DNA of 64,000 nucleotides, taken from the NCBI GenBank assembly GCA_014654775.1, contig JACVZW010000007.1, positions 446,580-510,579 on the forward strand, written 5' to 3'. The notes below the pieces were generated by a model. The model was given only the letters and a program-made list of their open reading frames with translations, made no database searches and was not told where the DNA came from. Of this stretch, positions 56,405 to 64,000 are shown one piece after another (within the stretch, counting starts at the first letter, position 1; each line of letters begins with the position of its first letter). Both the position numbers and the translations under genes were made by a program. Source of the stretch: Paracoccaceae bacterium (GTDB taxonomy: Bacteria > Pseudomonadota > Alphaproteobacteria > Rhodobacterales > Rhodobacteraceae).

Positions 56405-57738
56405 CCCCGCCCGGCCTCCTCATCTCGGCCCCCGCCTCGGGCACCGGCAAGACGACCGTCGCGCTGGGTCTGATCGCGGCTTTCCGCGCGCAGGGCCTGA
56501 CTGTGCAGCCGTTCAAAAGCGGACCGGACTACATCGACCCCGCCTTCCACAGCGCCGCCGCGCGGGACCGCGCCTCGGCCAACCTCGACAGCTGGGCGAT
56601 GGGGCCGAACCGCCTCGCCACCCTCGCCGCCACCGCATCCGGCGCGGATATCGTGGTGGCCGAAGGCTCCATGGGCCTTTTCGACGGCACCGCCACACCG
56701 GGTGAGACGGGCAACGGCGCCAGCGCCGACATCGCCGCCCGCATGGGCTGGCCCGTGCTTCTGGTCCTCGATGTGGGCGGTCAGGCCCAGACTGCCGCCG
56801 CCGTGGCTCAGGGCCTTGCCCGCTTCGACCCCGCCGTCCGCCTCTGCGGCGTGATCCTGAACCGTGTCTCCTCACCCCGCCACGAATCCCTCCTGCGCGC
56901 TGGCTTCGACCGCGCGGGCCTCCCCGTCCTAGGCGCCCTGCCGAAACGGACAGACATCGCCCTGCCCGCCCGCCATCTCGGCCTCGTGCAGGCCGAGGAA
57001 CTGCCCGAACTGGCGGCCCAACTCGACGCGCTGGGCCAACTCGTCGCCACCCATTGCGACCTCGCCGCGATCCGCGCCGCCGCCACGCCCTCCCGCGCCC
57101 CCACCGCAAGCGCAAAGCCCATCCCTGCCCCCGGCGAACGCATCGCGCTGGCCCGCGACGCGGCCTTCTCCTTCGTCTACCCGCATCTTCTGGCCGACTG
57201 GCGCGCCCAAGGCGCGACCATCCTGCCCTTCTCGCCCCTCGCCGACCAGACCCCCGACCCCACGGCCACCGTCGCATGGCTGCCCGGCGGGTACCCGGAA
57301 CTTCACGCCCCCCGCCTCGCCGCCTGCGACACTTTCCGCGACGGCCTTGCCGCCTTCGCCGAAACCCGCCCCGTCCATGGCGAATGCGGGGGCTACATGG
57401 CCCTCGGCGCGGGGCTGGTGGCGGCGGACGGCACGCGCCACCGCATGGCGGGCCTGCTGGGCCTTGAGACCAGCTTCGAAAAGCGCCGCATGCATCTGGG
57501 TTACCGCCTTGCCCGCCCGCACGTTGCCCTGCCCGGCCTCGCCCATGCCCCCGCCCTGCGCGGCCATGAATTCCACTATGCCACGATCCTGTCGCAACCC
57601 GACGCCCCCCTTGCCCATGTGACCGACGCGAACGGGGTTGATGTCGCCGAGACCGGGTCCTACCAACGCCACGCGCAAGGCGGCATCGTCAGCGGCACCT
57701 TCTTCCACCTCATCGCCCCTGCCGAGGCCCCCCAATGA
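56401..57738 (+). CDS. cobB: hydrogenobyrinic acid a,c-diamide synthase
   Basis: 445 residues. Glutamine- and ATP-dependent amidation of the a and c side chains before cobalt insertion. N-terminal P-loop [30 protein letters not shown] and LDSWAMG. The amidotransferase domain has [11 protein letters not shown] (nucleophile Cys) and the GTFFH region near the C-terminus. ATGA overlap with cobA. Confidence 0.95.
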   Translation: MTPPGLLISAPASGTGKTTVALGLIAAFRAQGLTVQPFKSGPDYIDPAFHSAAARDRASANLDSWAMGPNRLATLAATASGADIVVAEGSMGLFDGTATPGETGNGASADIAARMGWPVLLVLDVGGQAQTAAAVAQGLARFDPAVRLCGVILNRVSSPRHESLLRAGFDRAGLPVLGALPKRTDIALPARHLGLVQAEELPELAAQLDALGQLVATHCDLAAIRAAATPSRAPTASAKPIPAPGERIALARDAAFSFVYPHLLADWRAQGATILPFSPLADQTPDPTATVAWLPGGYPELHAPRLAACDTFRDGLAAFAETRPVHGECGGYMALGAGLVAADGTRHRMAGLLGLETSFEKRRMHLGYRLARPHVALPGLAHAPALRGHEFHYATILSQPDAPLAHVTDANGVDVAETGSYQRHAQGGIVSGTFFHLIAPAEAPQ

Positions 57739-58457
57739 CCCCCGGTTTCGTCTCCTTCGTCTCCTCCGGCCCCGGCGACCCGGAGCTTCTCACCCTCAAG
57801 GCCGCCCGCCGTCTGGCCGAGGCCGATGTCATCCTCTTCGACGATCTCGCCTCCGGCCCCCTCCTCACCCATGCCGCGCCAAATGCCGAACTCGTCGCGG
57901 TGGGCAAGCGCGCAGGCCGCCCCTCGCCCCGGCAGGATCATGTCAGCCGCCTTCTGGTGGATCACGCCGCCACCGGCGCGCGGGTGGTGCGGCTCAAATC
58001 CGGCGATGGCGGTCTGTTCGGCAGGCTGGAGGAGGAACTCGTCGCCCTCCGCGCCGCTGGCATTGACTACGAAATCATCCCCGGCGTCCCCTCCGCCTGC
58101 GCCGCCGCCGCCGCGGCAGGCATCCCGCTCACCCGCCGCCTGACCGCCCGCCGCGTGCAATTCGTCACCGGCGCCGATGTCACCGGCGGCCTGCCCGAAG
58201 ACCTGAACTGGCCCGCTTTGGCCGACCCCGAGGCGACGACCGTCGTCTTCATGGGCAAGCGAACCTTCCCCATGCTGGCCGCCCAACTCATCGCCCACGG
58301 CCTGCCGCCCGACACCCCCGCCCTTCTGGCCGAGGCCGTCACCCATCCCGAACAGGCGCTCACCCGTCTTACCGTCGCCACCCTCGCCGCCCAATTGGCC
58401 GAGGCGCGCAGCGACCAGCCGGCCCTGATCCTCTACGGCCCGCTGGCCGATCCGTGA
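57735..58457 (+). CDS. cobA: uroporphyrinogen-III C-methyltransferase
   Basis: 240 residues. Double methylation at C2 and C7 to precorrin-2, the entry step to the pathway. FVSSGPGDPELLTLKAARRLAEADVILFDDL, VRLKSGDGGLFGRLEEEL, IIPGVPSACAAAAAAGIPLT and VFMGKRTFPMLAAQLI are typical. There is no CysG-type dehydrogenase/chelatase fusion. Confidence 0.95.
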   Translation: MTPGFVSFVSSGPGDPELLTLKAARRLAEADVILFDDLASGPLLTHAAPNAELVAVGKRAGRPSPRQDHVSRLLVDHAATGARVVRLKSGDGGLFGRLEEELVALRAAGIDYEIIPGVPSACAAAAAAGIPLTRRLTARRVQFVTGADVTGGLPEDLNWPALADPEATTVVFMGKRTFPMLAAQLIAHGLPPDTPALLAEAVTHPEQALTRLTVATLAAQLAEARSDQPALILYGPLADP

Positions 58458-58461
58458 CGCG

Positions 58462-59238
58462 ATGATCCACCTCACCCTCATCGGCATCGGCACCGGCAAC
58501 CCCGACCATGTGACGGGGCAGGCCGTGCGCGCCATGAACGCGGCCGACCTGATCCTCATCCCGCTCAAGGGCGACGATAAAGCCGATCTCGCCGGGCTGC
58601 GGATGCAGATCTGCCGCGCCAACCTGACGAACCCCGCCACCCGCATCGCGCCCTTCGACCTGCCCACGCGCGATCCGGCCACGCCCGATTACCTCAACCG
58701 CGTGAACGACTGGCACGACGCCATCGCCGCCCTCTGGCAGGCGGAAATCGAAACCCACCTCGCCCAAGGCGGCGGCCCAAACGTCGCCCTCCTCGTCTGG
58801 GGCGACCCCTCGCTCTATGACAGCACGCTGCGCATCGCGGATCGCGTCGCCCGCCACCTACCGCTCACGCTGACTGTCATCCCCGGCATCACCGCCATTC
58901 AGGCGCTCTGCGCCGCCCATGCCATCCCGCTCAACGATCTGGCCAAGCCTGTGGTCATCACCACCGGCCGCCAGCTCCGCGCCGCAGGCTGGCCCCCCGC
59001 CGCCGATACGGTCGTGGTCATGCTGGACAGCGGCGCCGCCTTCGACGCGCTGGCACCGGATGGCATCCACATCTGGTGGGGCGCCTATGTCGGCATGACG
59101 GAACAGATCCTGATCCAAGGCCCGCTGTCAGAGGTCATGGAAACCATCCGCACCACCCGCGCCAAGGCCCGCGCCGATCACGGCTGGATCATGGACATCT
59201 ACCTGATGCGCCGCACCGCAACTCAGCCCAGCGCGTAG
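58462..59238 (+). CDS. cobF: precorrin-6A synthase (deacetylating)
   Basis: 258 residues, starting four bases after cobA. It methylates C1 and releases acetate. LTLIGIGTGNPDHVTGQAVRAMNAADLILIPLKG, WGDPSLYDSTLRIADRV and IPGITAIQALCAAHAIPL mark CobF, restricted to the aerobic route. The last 16 bases overlap the 3' end of convergent phoB. It is the end of the cob run. Confidence 0.95.
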   Translation: MIHLTLIGIGTGNPDHVTGQAVRAMNAADLILIPLKGDDKADLAGLRMQICRANLTNPATRIAPFDLPTRDPATPDYLNRVNDWHDAIAALWQAEIETHLAQGGGPNVALLVWGDPSLYDSTLRIADRVARHLPLTLTVIPGITAIQALCAAHAIPLNDLAKPVVITTGRQLRAAGWPPAADTVVVMLDSGAAFDALAPDGIHIWWGAYVGMTEQILIQGPLSEVMETIRTTRAKARADHGWIMDIYLMRRTATQPSA

Positions 59239-59921
59239 CCCGACCCGCGCACCGTGCGGATGGGGTCCTCGTCGCCATGCACGCACAGCGCCTTGCGCAA
59301 CCGACCCACATGCACATCCACCGTCCGTGTGTCGACATAGATGTCGCGACCCCAGACGCGGTCCAGCAACTGCTCTCGCGACCACACACGCCCCGGCTTT
59401 TCCATGAAGGCCGTCAGCAGGCGAAACTCCGTCGGACCCAGCTTCAGCACCTTCTCGCCCCGGAACACCCGATGCGTTTCCGTGTCCAGCCGGATGCCGT
59501 CAAACTCCAGCACCACGCCCATCGTCGAAGGCCGCACGCGCCGGATCTGCGCCCTCGCCCGCGCCATCAACTCCACCATCGAATAGGGCTTGATGACATA
59601 GTCATCCGCCCCCGTCTCAAGGCCCCTTACGCGGTCCACCTCATCGGCCCGCGCCGACAGCATGATGACCGGTATTCCCCGCGTCTCGGGCCGCATCTTC
59701 AGGCGGCGGCAGACCTCGATCCCCGAAACCTTGGGCATCATCCAGTCAAGGATGATCATGTCGGGATGATCCTCATCCACCAGCAGCAGCGCATCCTCGC
59801 CATTGTCGGCTTGGATCACGTCAAAGCCCTCGGCCTCAAGGTTGTAGGCCAGCACTTCGCGTTGCGCGAACTCGTCCTCCACCAACAGAACCTTGGGCTG
59901 CTGCACCATGATGCGCTCCAT
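59223..59921 (-). CDS. phoB: phosphate regulon response regulator PhoB
   Basis: 232 residues (228 if the ATG at 59907-59909 is used; both have a plausible ribosome site). OmpR family: receiver domain with acidic VEDE, phosphorylation site Asp59 in ILDWMMPK and the YVIKPYS lysine, then a winged-helix DNA-binding domain (about 130-232, LGPTEFRLLTAFMEKPGRVWSREQLLDRVWG). It turns on phosphate-starvation genes. phoR is not in the window. It follows phoU by six bases. Confidence 0.95.
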   Translation of the reverse strand: MERIMVQQPKVLLVEDEFAQREVLAYNLEAEGFDVIQADNGEDALLLVDEDHPDMIILDWMMPKVSGIEVCRRLKMRPETRGIPVIMLSARADEVDRVRGLETGADDYVIKPYSMVELMARARAQIRRVRPSTMGVVLEFDGIRLDTETHRVFRGEKVLKLGPTEFRLLTAFMEKPGRVWSREQLLDRVWGRDIYVDTRTVDVHVGRLRKALCVHGDEDPIRTVRGSGYALG

Positions 59922-59927
59922 CCGTTC

Positions 59928-60641
59928 CTACCCCTCGGCCGCCGAAACATCCGGCACGATATCGGCCTTGGGCCGCTCTTCCCCGGGCACGGCGCCGGTC
60001 GCCAGATAGATCACCTGCTCGGCGATCGCGGTGGCATGGTCGCCCACGCGTTCGATGTTCTTCGCGATGAAATGCAGATGCATCGCCGCGCTGATGTTGC
60101 GCGGGTCTTCCATCATGTGGGTCAGCAACTCGCGGAACAGCGAGTTGTACATCTGGTCCACCTCGCGGTCGCGGTCGCGGATATCGGCGGCCACCGCCAC
60201 ATCCTGCGCGATATAGGCATCCAGCGCCTCTTTCAGCCGCAGCACCACCGTCCGCGCCATCCGCTGTACCGTGGCCGTGGTGCCATCCAAAGGCGCCATG
60301 TTCGACAGGACCAGCGCCCGCTTGGCAAGGTTCTTCGCATAATCCCCCGCACGTTCCAGCGCCGCCGCGATCCGCATCACCGACAGCACCATGCGCAGGT
60401 CGCCCGCCGTCGGCGCCCGCAGCGCAAGAAGCCGCGCGCATTCCGACTGGATCTGCTGCTCCAGCGCGTCGATGGCCGCATCGCCCGTCCGCACCTTCTG
60501 GGCCAGCGCCTCGTCGCGCTTCTCCAGCGCTTCGGCCGCGTCCAACAGCGCCTGCTCCACCAACCCGCCCATCCGCAGCACATGGGCCTGCACGGCCTCC
60601 AGATCGCGGTCAAAGGCGGTGTGGATATGGGGTTCCTTCAT
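59928..60641 (-). CDS. phoU: phosphate transport regulator PhoU
   Basis: 237 residues from the ATG at 60639-60641, with GGGAGGA upstream. Two PhoU repeats of three helices, each with an E/DxxxD metal-binding pattern (ALERAGDYAKNLAKRAL and IERVGDHATAIAEQVIYL). It links Pst transport to PhoR/PhoB signalling. It starts 13 bases after pstB. Confidence 0.96.
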   Translation of the reverse strand: MKEPHIHTAFDRDLEAVQAHVLRMGGLVEQALLDAAEALEKRDEALAQKVRTGDAAIDALEQQIQSECARLLALRAPTAGDLRMVLSVMRIAAALERAGDYAKNLAKRALVLSNMAPLDGTTATVQRMARTVVLRLKEALDAYIAQDVAVAADIRDRDREVDQMYNSLFRELLTHMMEDPRNISAAMHLHFIAKNIERVGDHATAIAEQVIYLATGAVPGEERPKADIVPDVSAAEG

Positions 60642-60654
60642 CGCGCGTCCTCCC

Positions 60655-61452
60655 TCAGCCGATCCGGCCGGTGATATAGGCCTCGGTCCGGGGGTCCTGC
60701 GGGGTGGTGAAAATCTGCCCCGTCTCGCCATATTCGACGAGGCTGCCCAGATGGAAGAAGGCCGTCTTCTGGCTGACCCGCGCGGCCTGCTGCATCGAAT
60801 GGGTCACGATCACGACGGAAAAATGGGTCCGCAACTCGTCGATCAACTCTTCCACCTGCGCAGTCGCGATGGGGTCAAGGGCGGAACAGGGCTCGTCCAT
60901 AAGCAGAACCTCCGGCGCCGTCGCCACAGCCCGCGCGATGCACAGCCGCTGCTGCTGCCCGCCCGAAAGGCCGGTGCCGGGGGCGCTCAGCCGATCCTTC
61001 ACCTCGTTCCACAGCGCCGCCTTCTTCAGCGACGTCTCGACGATCTCATCCAGTTCCGCCTTGGTCCGCGCCAGCCCGTGGATCTTCGGCCCGTAGGCCA
61101 CGTTGTCATAGATCGACTTGGGGAAGGGGTTCGGCTTCTGGAACACCATCCCCACCTTGGCGCGCAACTGCACCGGGTCGATGCGCGGATCATAGATATC
61201 CTGCCCGTCCAGCGTGATATTGCCCGACACCTTCGCGCTCGCCACCGTGTCGTTCATCCGGTTCAAACAGCGCAGGAAGGTCGACTTGCCGCAGCCCGAC
61301 GGCCCGATAAAGGCGGTCACGGTCCGGTCAAGGATCGCCACATCCACATCCTTCAGCGCGTGCTTCTCGCCGTAATGCACCTGCACCCCGCGCGCCTCGA
61401 TCTTGGCTTGCCTGTTGCTCACGTCCCGCTCCACCAAACGCATGTCGTTCAT
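60655..61452 (-). CDS. pstB: phosphate ABC transporter ATP-binding protein
   Basis: 265 residues. Walker [10 protein letters not shown] (50-58), [18 protein letters not shown], signature [14 protein letters not shown], Walker [14 protein letters not shown] and VTHSMQQA are textbook PstB. A cytoplasmic ATPase driving PstCA. It starts 13 bases after pstA. Confidence 0.98.
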   Translation of the reverse strand: MNDMRLVERDVSNRQAKIEARGVQVHYGEKHALKDVDVAILDRTVTAFIGPSGCGKSTFLRCLNRMNDTVASAKVSGNITLDGQDIYDPRIDPVQLRAKVGMVFQKPNPFPKSIYDNVAYGPKIHGLARTKAELDEIVETSLKKAALWNEVKDRLSAPGTGLSGGQQQRLCIARAVATAPEVLLMDEPCSALDPIATAQVEELIDELRTHFSVVIVTHSMQQAARVSQKTAFFHLGSLVEYGETGQIFTTPQDPRTEAYITGRIG

Positions 61453-61465
61453 CCGCCCGTCCCCC

Positions 61466-62818
61466 TCACCACCGCCGCTCGAACCGCCGCCGCAGCAGGA
61501 TCGCCGCCACGTTCATGATCACGAGGAACACCAAAAGCACGATGATCGCCCCCGAAGACCGCTCGATGAAGGCCGGGTCAGACCGTGACGCCCAGGAATA
61601 GACCTGCACCGGAAGGGCCGTCGCCGGGTCCATCACGCCGCCCTCAAAGGGCCCCGCCGGATAGTTCGTCACGAACGCCACCATCCCGATCAGCAAAAGC
61701 GGCGCCGTCTCACCCAATGCCGAGGCAAGGCCAAGGATCGTTCCCGTCATGATCCCCGGCATGGCCAAGGGCAGCACATGGTGGAAGACAAGCTGCATCT
61801 TCGACGCCCCAATCCCCAGCGCCGCCTCGCGGATCGACGGCGGCACCGCCCGGATCGCCGACCGTGTGGCGATGATGATCGTGGGCAGCGTCATCAGTGA
61901 GATGACCAAGGCCCCCACAAGGCTCGACGATTGCGGCAGCCCCATGAAGTTGATGAAGATCGCAAGGCCAAGAATACCGAACACGATCGACGGCACGGCG
62001 GCAAGGTTCGAGATATTCACCTCGATCAGGTCGGTGAAGCGGTTCTTCGGCGCGAATTCCTCAAGATAGATCGACGTCGCCACCCCCACCGGCACGGTGA
62101 AGATCGCCACCAGCACCATCATGTACAGCGACCCGATGATCGCCACGCCCAGACCCGATGCCTCGGGCCGCAGGTCCGATGCATCTGGCCCGGTCAGGAA
62201 ACCCCAGTTGAACGGCATGGTCAGCAGGCCCGCCGCCACCAGATTGTCGGCAAGGTCCAATTGCTCGGGCGTCACATTGGTGTCCCGCTCCGCCGTCTCG
62301 CGCGTCACGCGGCCCTTCAGGTATCCGTCGATCCGCCCTGTGGCATAGACGGAAACCTCCACCACCTGCCCCACCAGCGACGGATCGGCCAGCACCATGT
62401 CGCGCAGCCGCGCCGGGCCGTCATCCGACAGCATGTCGCCCAGATCCTTCTCGGGCACACCCGCCGTGTCGATCCCCGCCGCCGCCAAATGCGCGACGAA
62501 GCCTTGGCTCAGCAGCCGCTTGTAGCCGATGGTCGTGACCTTCGCCATTTCCTCGACATTGCGGTTGCCCGTCTTGTCGACGATCGCCGCATCCACTGTC
62601 AGCGGAAAGGTGATCGTCGCCTGCCGAAAGGCCGAAACGCCATCCATCAGGATCGTCGCCAGCATGAAGAACAGCGTCGACAGGCTCAACACGATGGCCC
62701 CGATGCCATAGGCCTTCATCCGCCATTCCCGCGCCCGCCGCCGCTTGGTCCGCGCGCTCCCTTCCAGAAGCGACCCGCCGCGCGCCCCTTCGGGCGTCCC
62801 TGCCATCACATCGCTCAT
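61466..62818 (-). CDS. pstA: phosphate ABC transporter permease PstA
   Basis: 450 residues, much longer than the enterobacterial protein (about 300). After a first helix (about 35-58) there is a periplasmic region of about 150 residues ([11 protein letters not shown] to LTMPFNW), then the usual permease core with the [26 protein letters not shown] loop that contacts PstB. This large-loop form is usual in alphaproteobacteria. ATGA overlap with pstC. Confidence 0.95.
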   Translation of the reverse strand: MSDVMAGTPEGARGGSLLEGSARTKRRRAREWRMKAYGIGAIVLSLSTLFFMLATILMDGVSAFRQATITFPLTVDAAIVDKTGNRNVEEMAKVTTIGYKRLLSQGFVAHLAAAGIDTAGVPEKDLGDMLSDDGPARLRDMVLADPSLVGQVVEVSVYATGRIDGYLKGRVTRETAERDTNVTPEQLDLADNLVAAGLLTMPFNWGFLTGPDASDLRPEASGLGVAIIGSLYMMVLVAIFTVPVGVATSIYLEEFAPKNRFTDLIEVNISNLAAVPSIVFGILGLAIFINFMGLPQSSSLVGALVISLMTLPTIIIATRSAIRAVPPSIREAALGIGASKMQLVFHHVLPLAMPGIMTGTILGLASALGETAPLLLIGMVAFVTNYPAGPFEGGVMDPATALPVQVYSWASRSDPAFIERSSGAIIVLLVFLVIMNVAAILLRRRFERRW

Positions 62819-64000
62819 TCATATTGCTCCCGATAGCGCCGCACGATCCACAGCGCGAACACGTTCAGGCACAGCGTGATCACAAAGAGCGAGATCCCCA
62901 GCGCAAAGGCCACCAGCGTCTCGGGCGAATTGAACTCGGTATCCCCCGTCAGCTGGCTCACGATCTTCACCGTGATCGTCGTCATCGCCTCGAACGGGTT
63001 CAGGTTCAGCTGCGCCGCAGCCCCCGCCCCCATCGTCACGATCATCGTCTCGCCAATGGCCCGGCTCGTCGCCATCAGGATCGCGCCGACGATCCCCGGC
63101 AGCGCAGCAGGCAGAACCACCTGCGTCACCGTCTCGGCCTTGGTGGCGCCCAGACCCAGCGACCCGTCCCGCATCGACTGCGGCACCGCCGTGATGATGT
63201 CATCCGACAGCGACGAGATGAACGGAATGTTCAGAATGCCGATCACAATCCCCGCCGTGATGACGGACGATCCCGAATTGCCCAGCCCCGTCGGCACGGC
63301 CAGCCAGTCGCGCACCAAGGGCCCCACCGTCACCAGCGCGAACAGACCAAAGACCACGGTCGGAATCCCCGCAATCACCTCGATCAGCGGCTTGACCACA
63401 GACCGCACCCGCGGATCGGCGAACTCTGCCAGATAGATCGCCGCGAACAGCCCCACCGGAACCGCCACCAGCATCGAAATCAGCGTGATATACAGCGTGC
63501 CCCACAGCAGCGGCAGAAGGCCAAGCTGCGAATTGCCCTGAAAGGCGGGCGACCATGTCAGCCCGAAGAAGAAATCCTGAATGGGATACAGCCCGAAGAA
63601 CCGAATGCTCTCCGACAGCATCGACAGCACGATCCCCACCGTCGTCAGGATGGCGATGGTCGAGGCCAGCATCAGCAGCGCCAGCACAACGCCCTCAACC
63701 CGGTTGCGGGCCCGGAACTCCGGCCCCGTCGCCTTGATGGCATAGGCCAGCCCGCCAACGGCCAAAGCCAGAACCAGCACCGTGCGCCACAGCGCACCGA
63801 CCGTGGCCAGCCCGCGATATTCCTGTGCCGCCGCCAGCGTCTCGGGCAGCACATCCGCCCCCAACGCCACGCCCGTCGCGGCCAGCCGCTCACGCACCGC
63901 GCCCGCATCCAGCGCCGCCGCCTCATCGGCACCGATCGCGCCCGACGCGATTGCCGCCTCCAGCCCCGACGCGATCCGCCGCACATCAGCGAACAGCAGG
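62815..64000 (-). CDS. pstC: phosphate ABC transporter permease PstC, partial
   Basis: The frame is open through the right edge of the window (text LLFADVRRIASGLEAAIASG), so the N-terminus is outside. About 395 residues are visible: a soluble N-terminal part, helices, and the permease loop RDGSLGLGATKAETVTQVVLPAALPGIVGAILMATSRAIGETMIV. The GTG at 63982-63984 is an internal codon rather than the start. A long N-terminal region is usual for the alphaproteobacterial form. Confidence 0.95.
   Translation of the reverse strand, partial: LLFADVRRIASGLEAAIASGAIGADEAAALDAGAVRERLAATGVALGADVLPETLAAAQEYRGLATVGALWRTVLVLALAVGGLAYAIKATGPEFRARNRVEGVVLALLMLASTIAILTTVGIVLSMLSESIRFFGLYPIQDFFFGLTWSPAFQGNSQLGLLPLLWGTLYITLISMLVAVPVGLFAAIYLAEFADPRVRSVVKPLIEVIAGIPTVVFGLFALVTVGPLVRDWLAVPTGLGNSGSSVITAGIVIGILNIPFISSLSDDIITAVPQSMRDGSLGLGATKAETVTQVVLPAALPGIVGAILMATSRAIGETMIVTMGAGAAAQLNLNPFEAMTTITVKIVSQLTGDTEFNSPETLVAFALGISLFVITLCLNVFALWIVRRYREQYE

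Overview
The window is high-GC DNA from an alphaproteobacterium, most likely of the order Rhodobacterales (Rhodobacteraceae/Paracoccaceae). Supporting signs are the separate atpHAGDC operon, the hisS-hisZ-hisG run with a short-form HisG, a B12-dependent class II ribonucleotide reductase, the aerobic cob pathway with CobG, and GTG starts with GGAGG-type ribosome sites. No tRNA, rRNA, insertion sequence, prophage or CRISPR array was recognised. Genus and species cannot be told from what is here.

Layout. 1-4.8 kb: F1 ATP synthase operon (minus strand; atpC is cut by the window edge). 5-7.1 kb: a large calcium-binding repeat protein built on an unusual fixed 17-residue period. 7.1-12.2 kb: a methyltransferase divergent from glyoxalase II, then clpA and a secreted M23 peptidase. 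12.4-15.2 kb: an OmpA/MotB-like protein with a MotA/TolQ-like channel partner. 15.2-20.4 kb: ChaC-type cyclotransferase, DUF2125 protein, extensin-like peptidase, tyrC, hisC and a UPF0114 membrane protein. 20.4-25.8 kb: rpsD, a Hint-domain protein, an LpxR-like outer-membrane protein, two membrane proteins and slyX. 25.9-30.1 kb: hisS-hisZ-hisG, a small exported protein and a DUF1489 protein. 30.2-36.3 kb: nrdJ, a flavin monooxygenase with an N-terminal NTF2-like domain, and an AcoR-like regulator whose AAA+ domain has lost the sigma-54 contact loop.

The right half is dominated by vitamin B12. A cobalamin riboswitch on the minus strand (about 39.3-39.5 kb) precedes a BtuFCD-type ABC importer. 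A second one on the plus strand (about 45.1-45.3 kb) precedes a long run: DUF1636-cobW-cobN-cobG-cobH-cobI-cobJ-(cobK)-cobL-cobE-cobM-cobB-cobA-cobF. Most of these genes are joined by 1-4 base stop/start overlaps. cobK lies antisense inside the run and shares a CATG start-codon palindrome with cobL. cobO and cobQ are transcribed divergently. Together these genes give most of the corrin ring and cobalt-insertion steps, and nrdJ at 30 kb is a B12 consumer. CobS/CobT and the nucleotide-loop genes are not in the window. Between importer and synthesis genes sits a cassette of GSCFA protein, SGNH protein and a secreted SASA esterase with RTX repeats, which reads like a surface-polysaccharide acetyl-group module.

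The right end is the phosphate regulon (pstC-pstA-pstB-phoU-phoB, minus strand), with pstC running off the window. Best leads for follow-up: the degenerate AcoR-like regulator and the palindromes next to it, the 17-residue repeat protein, the GSCFA/SGNH/SASA-RTX cassette, riboswitch-led DUF1636, the antisense cobK, and a repeated GCNGCACA motif found in two convergent intergenic gaps.
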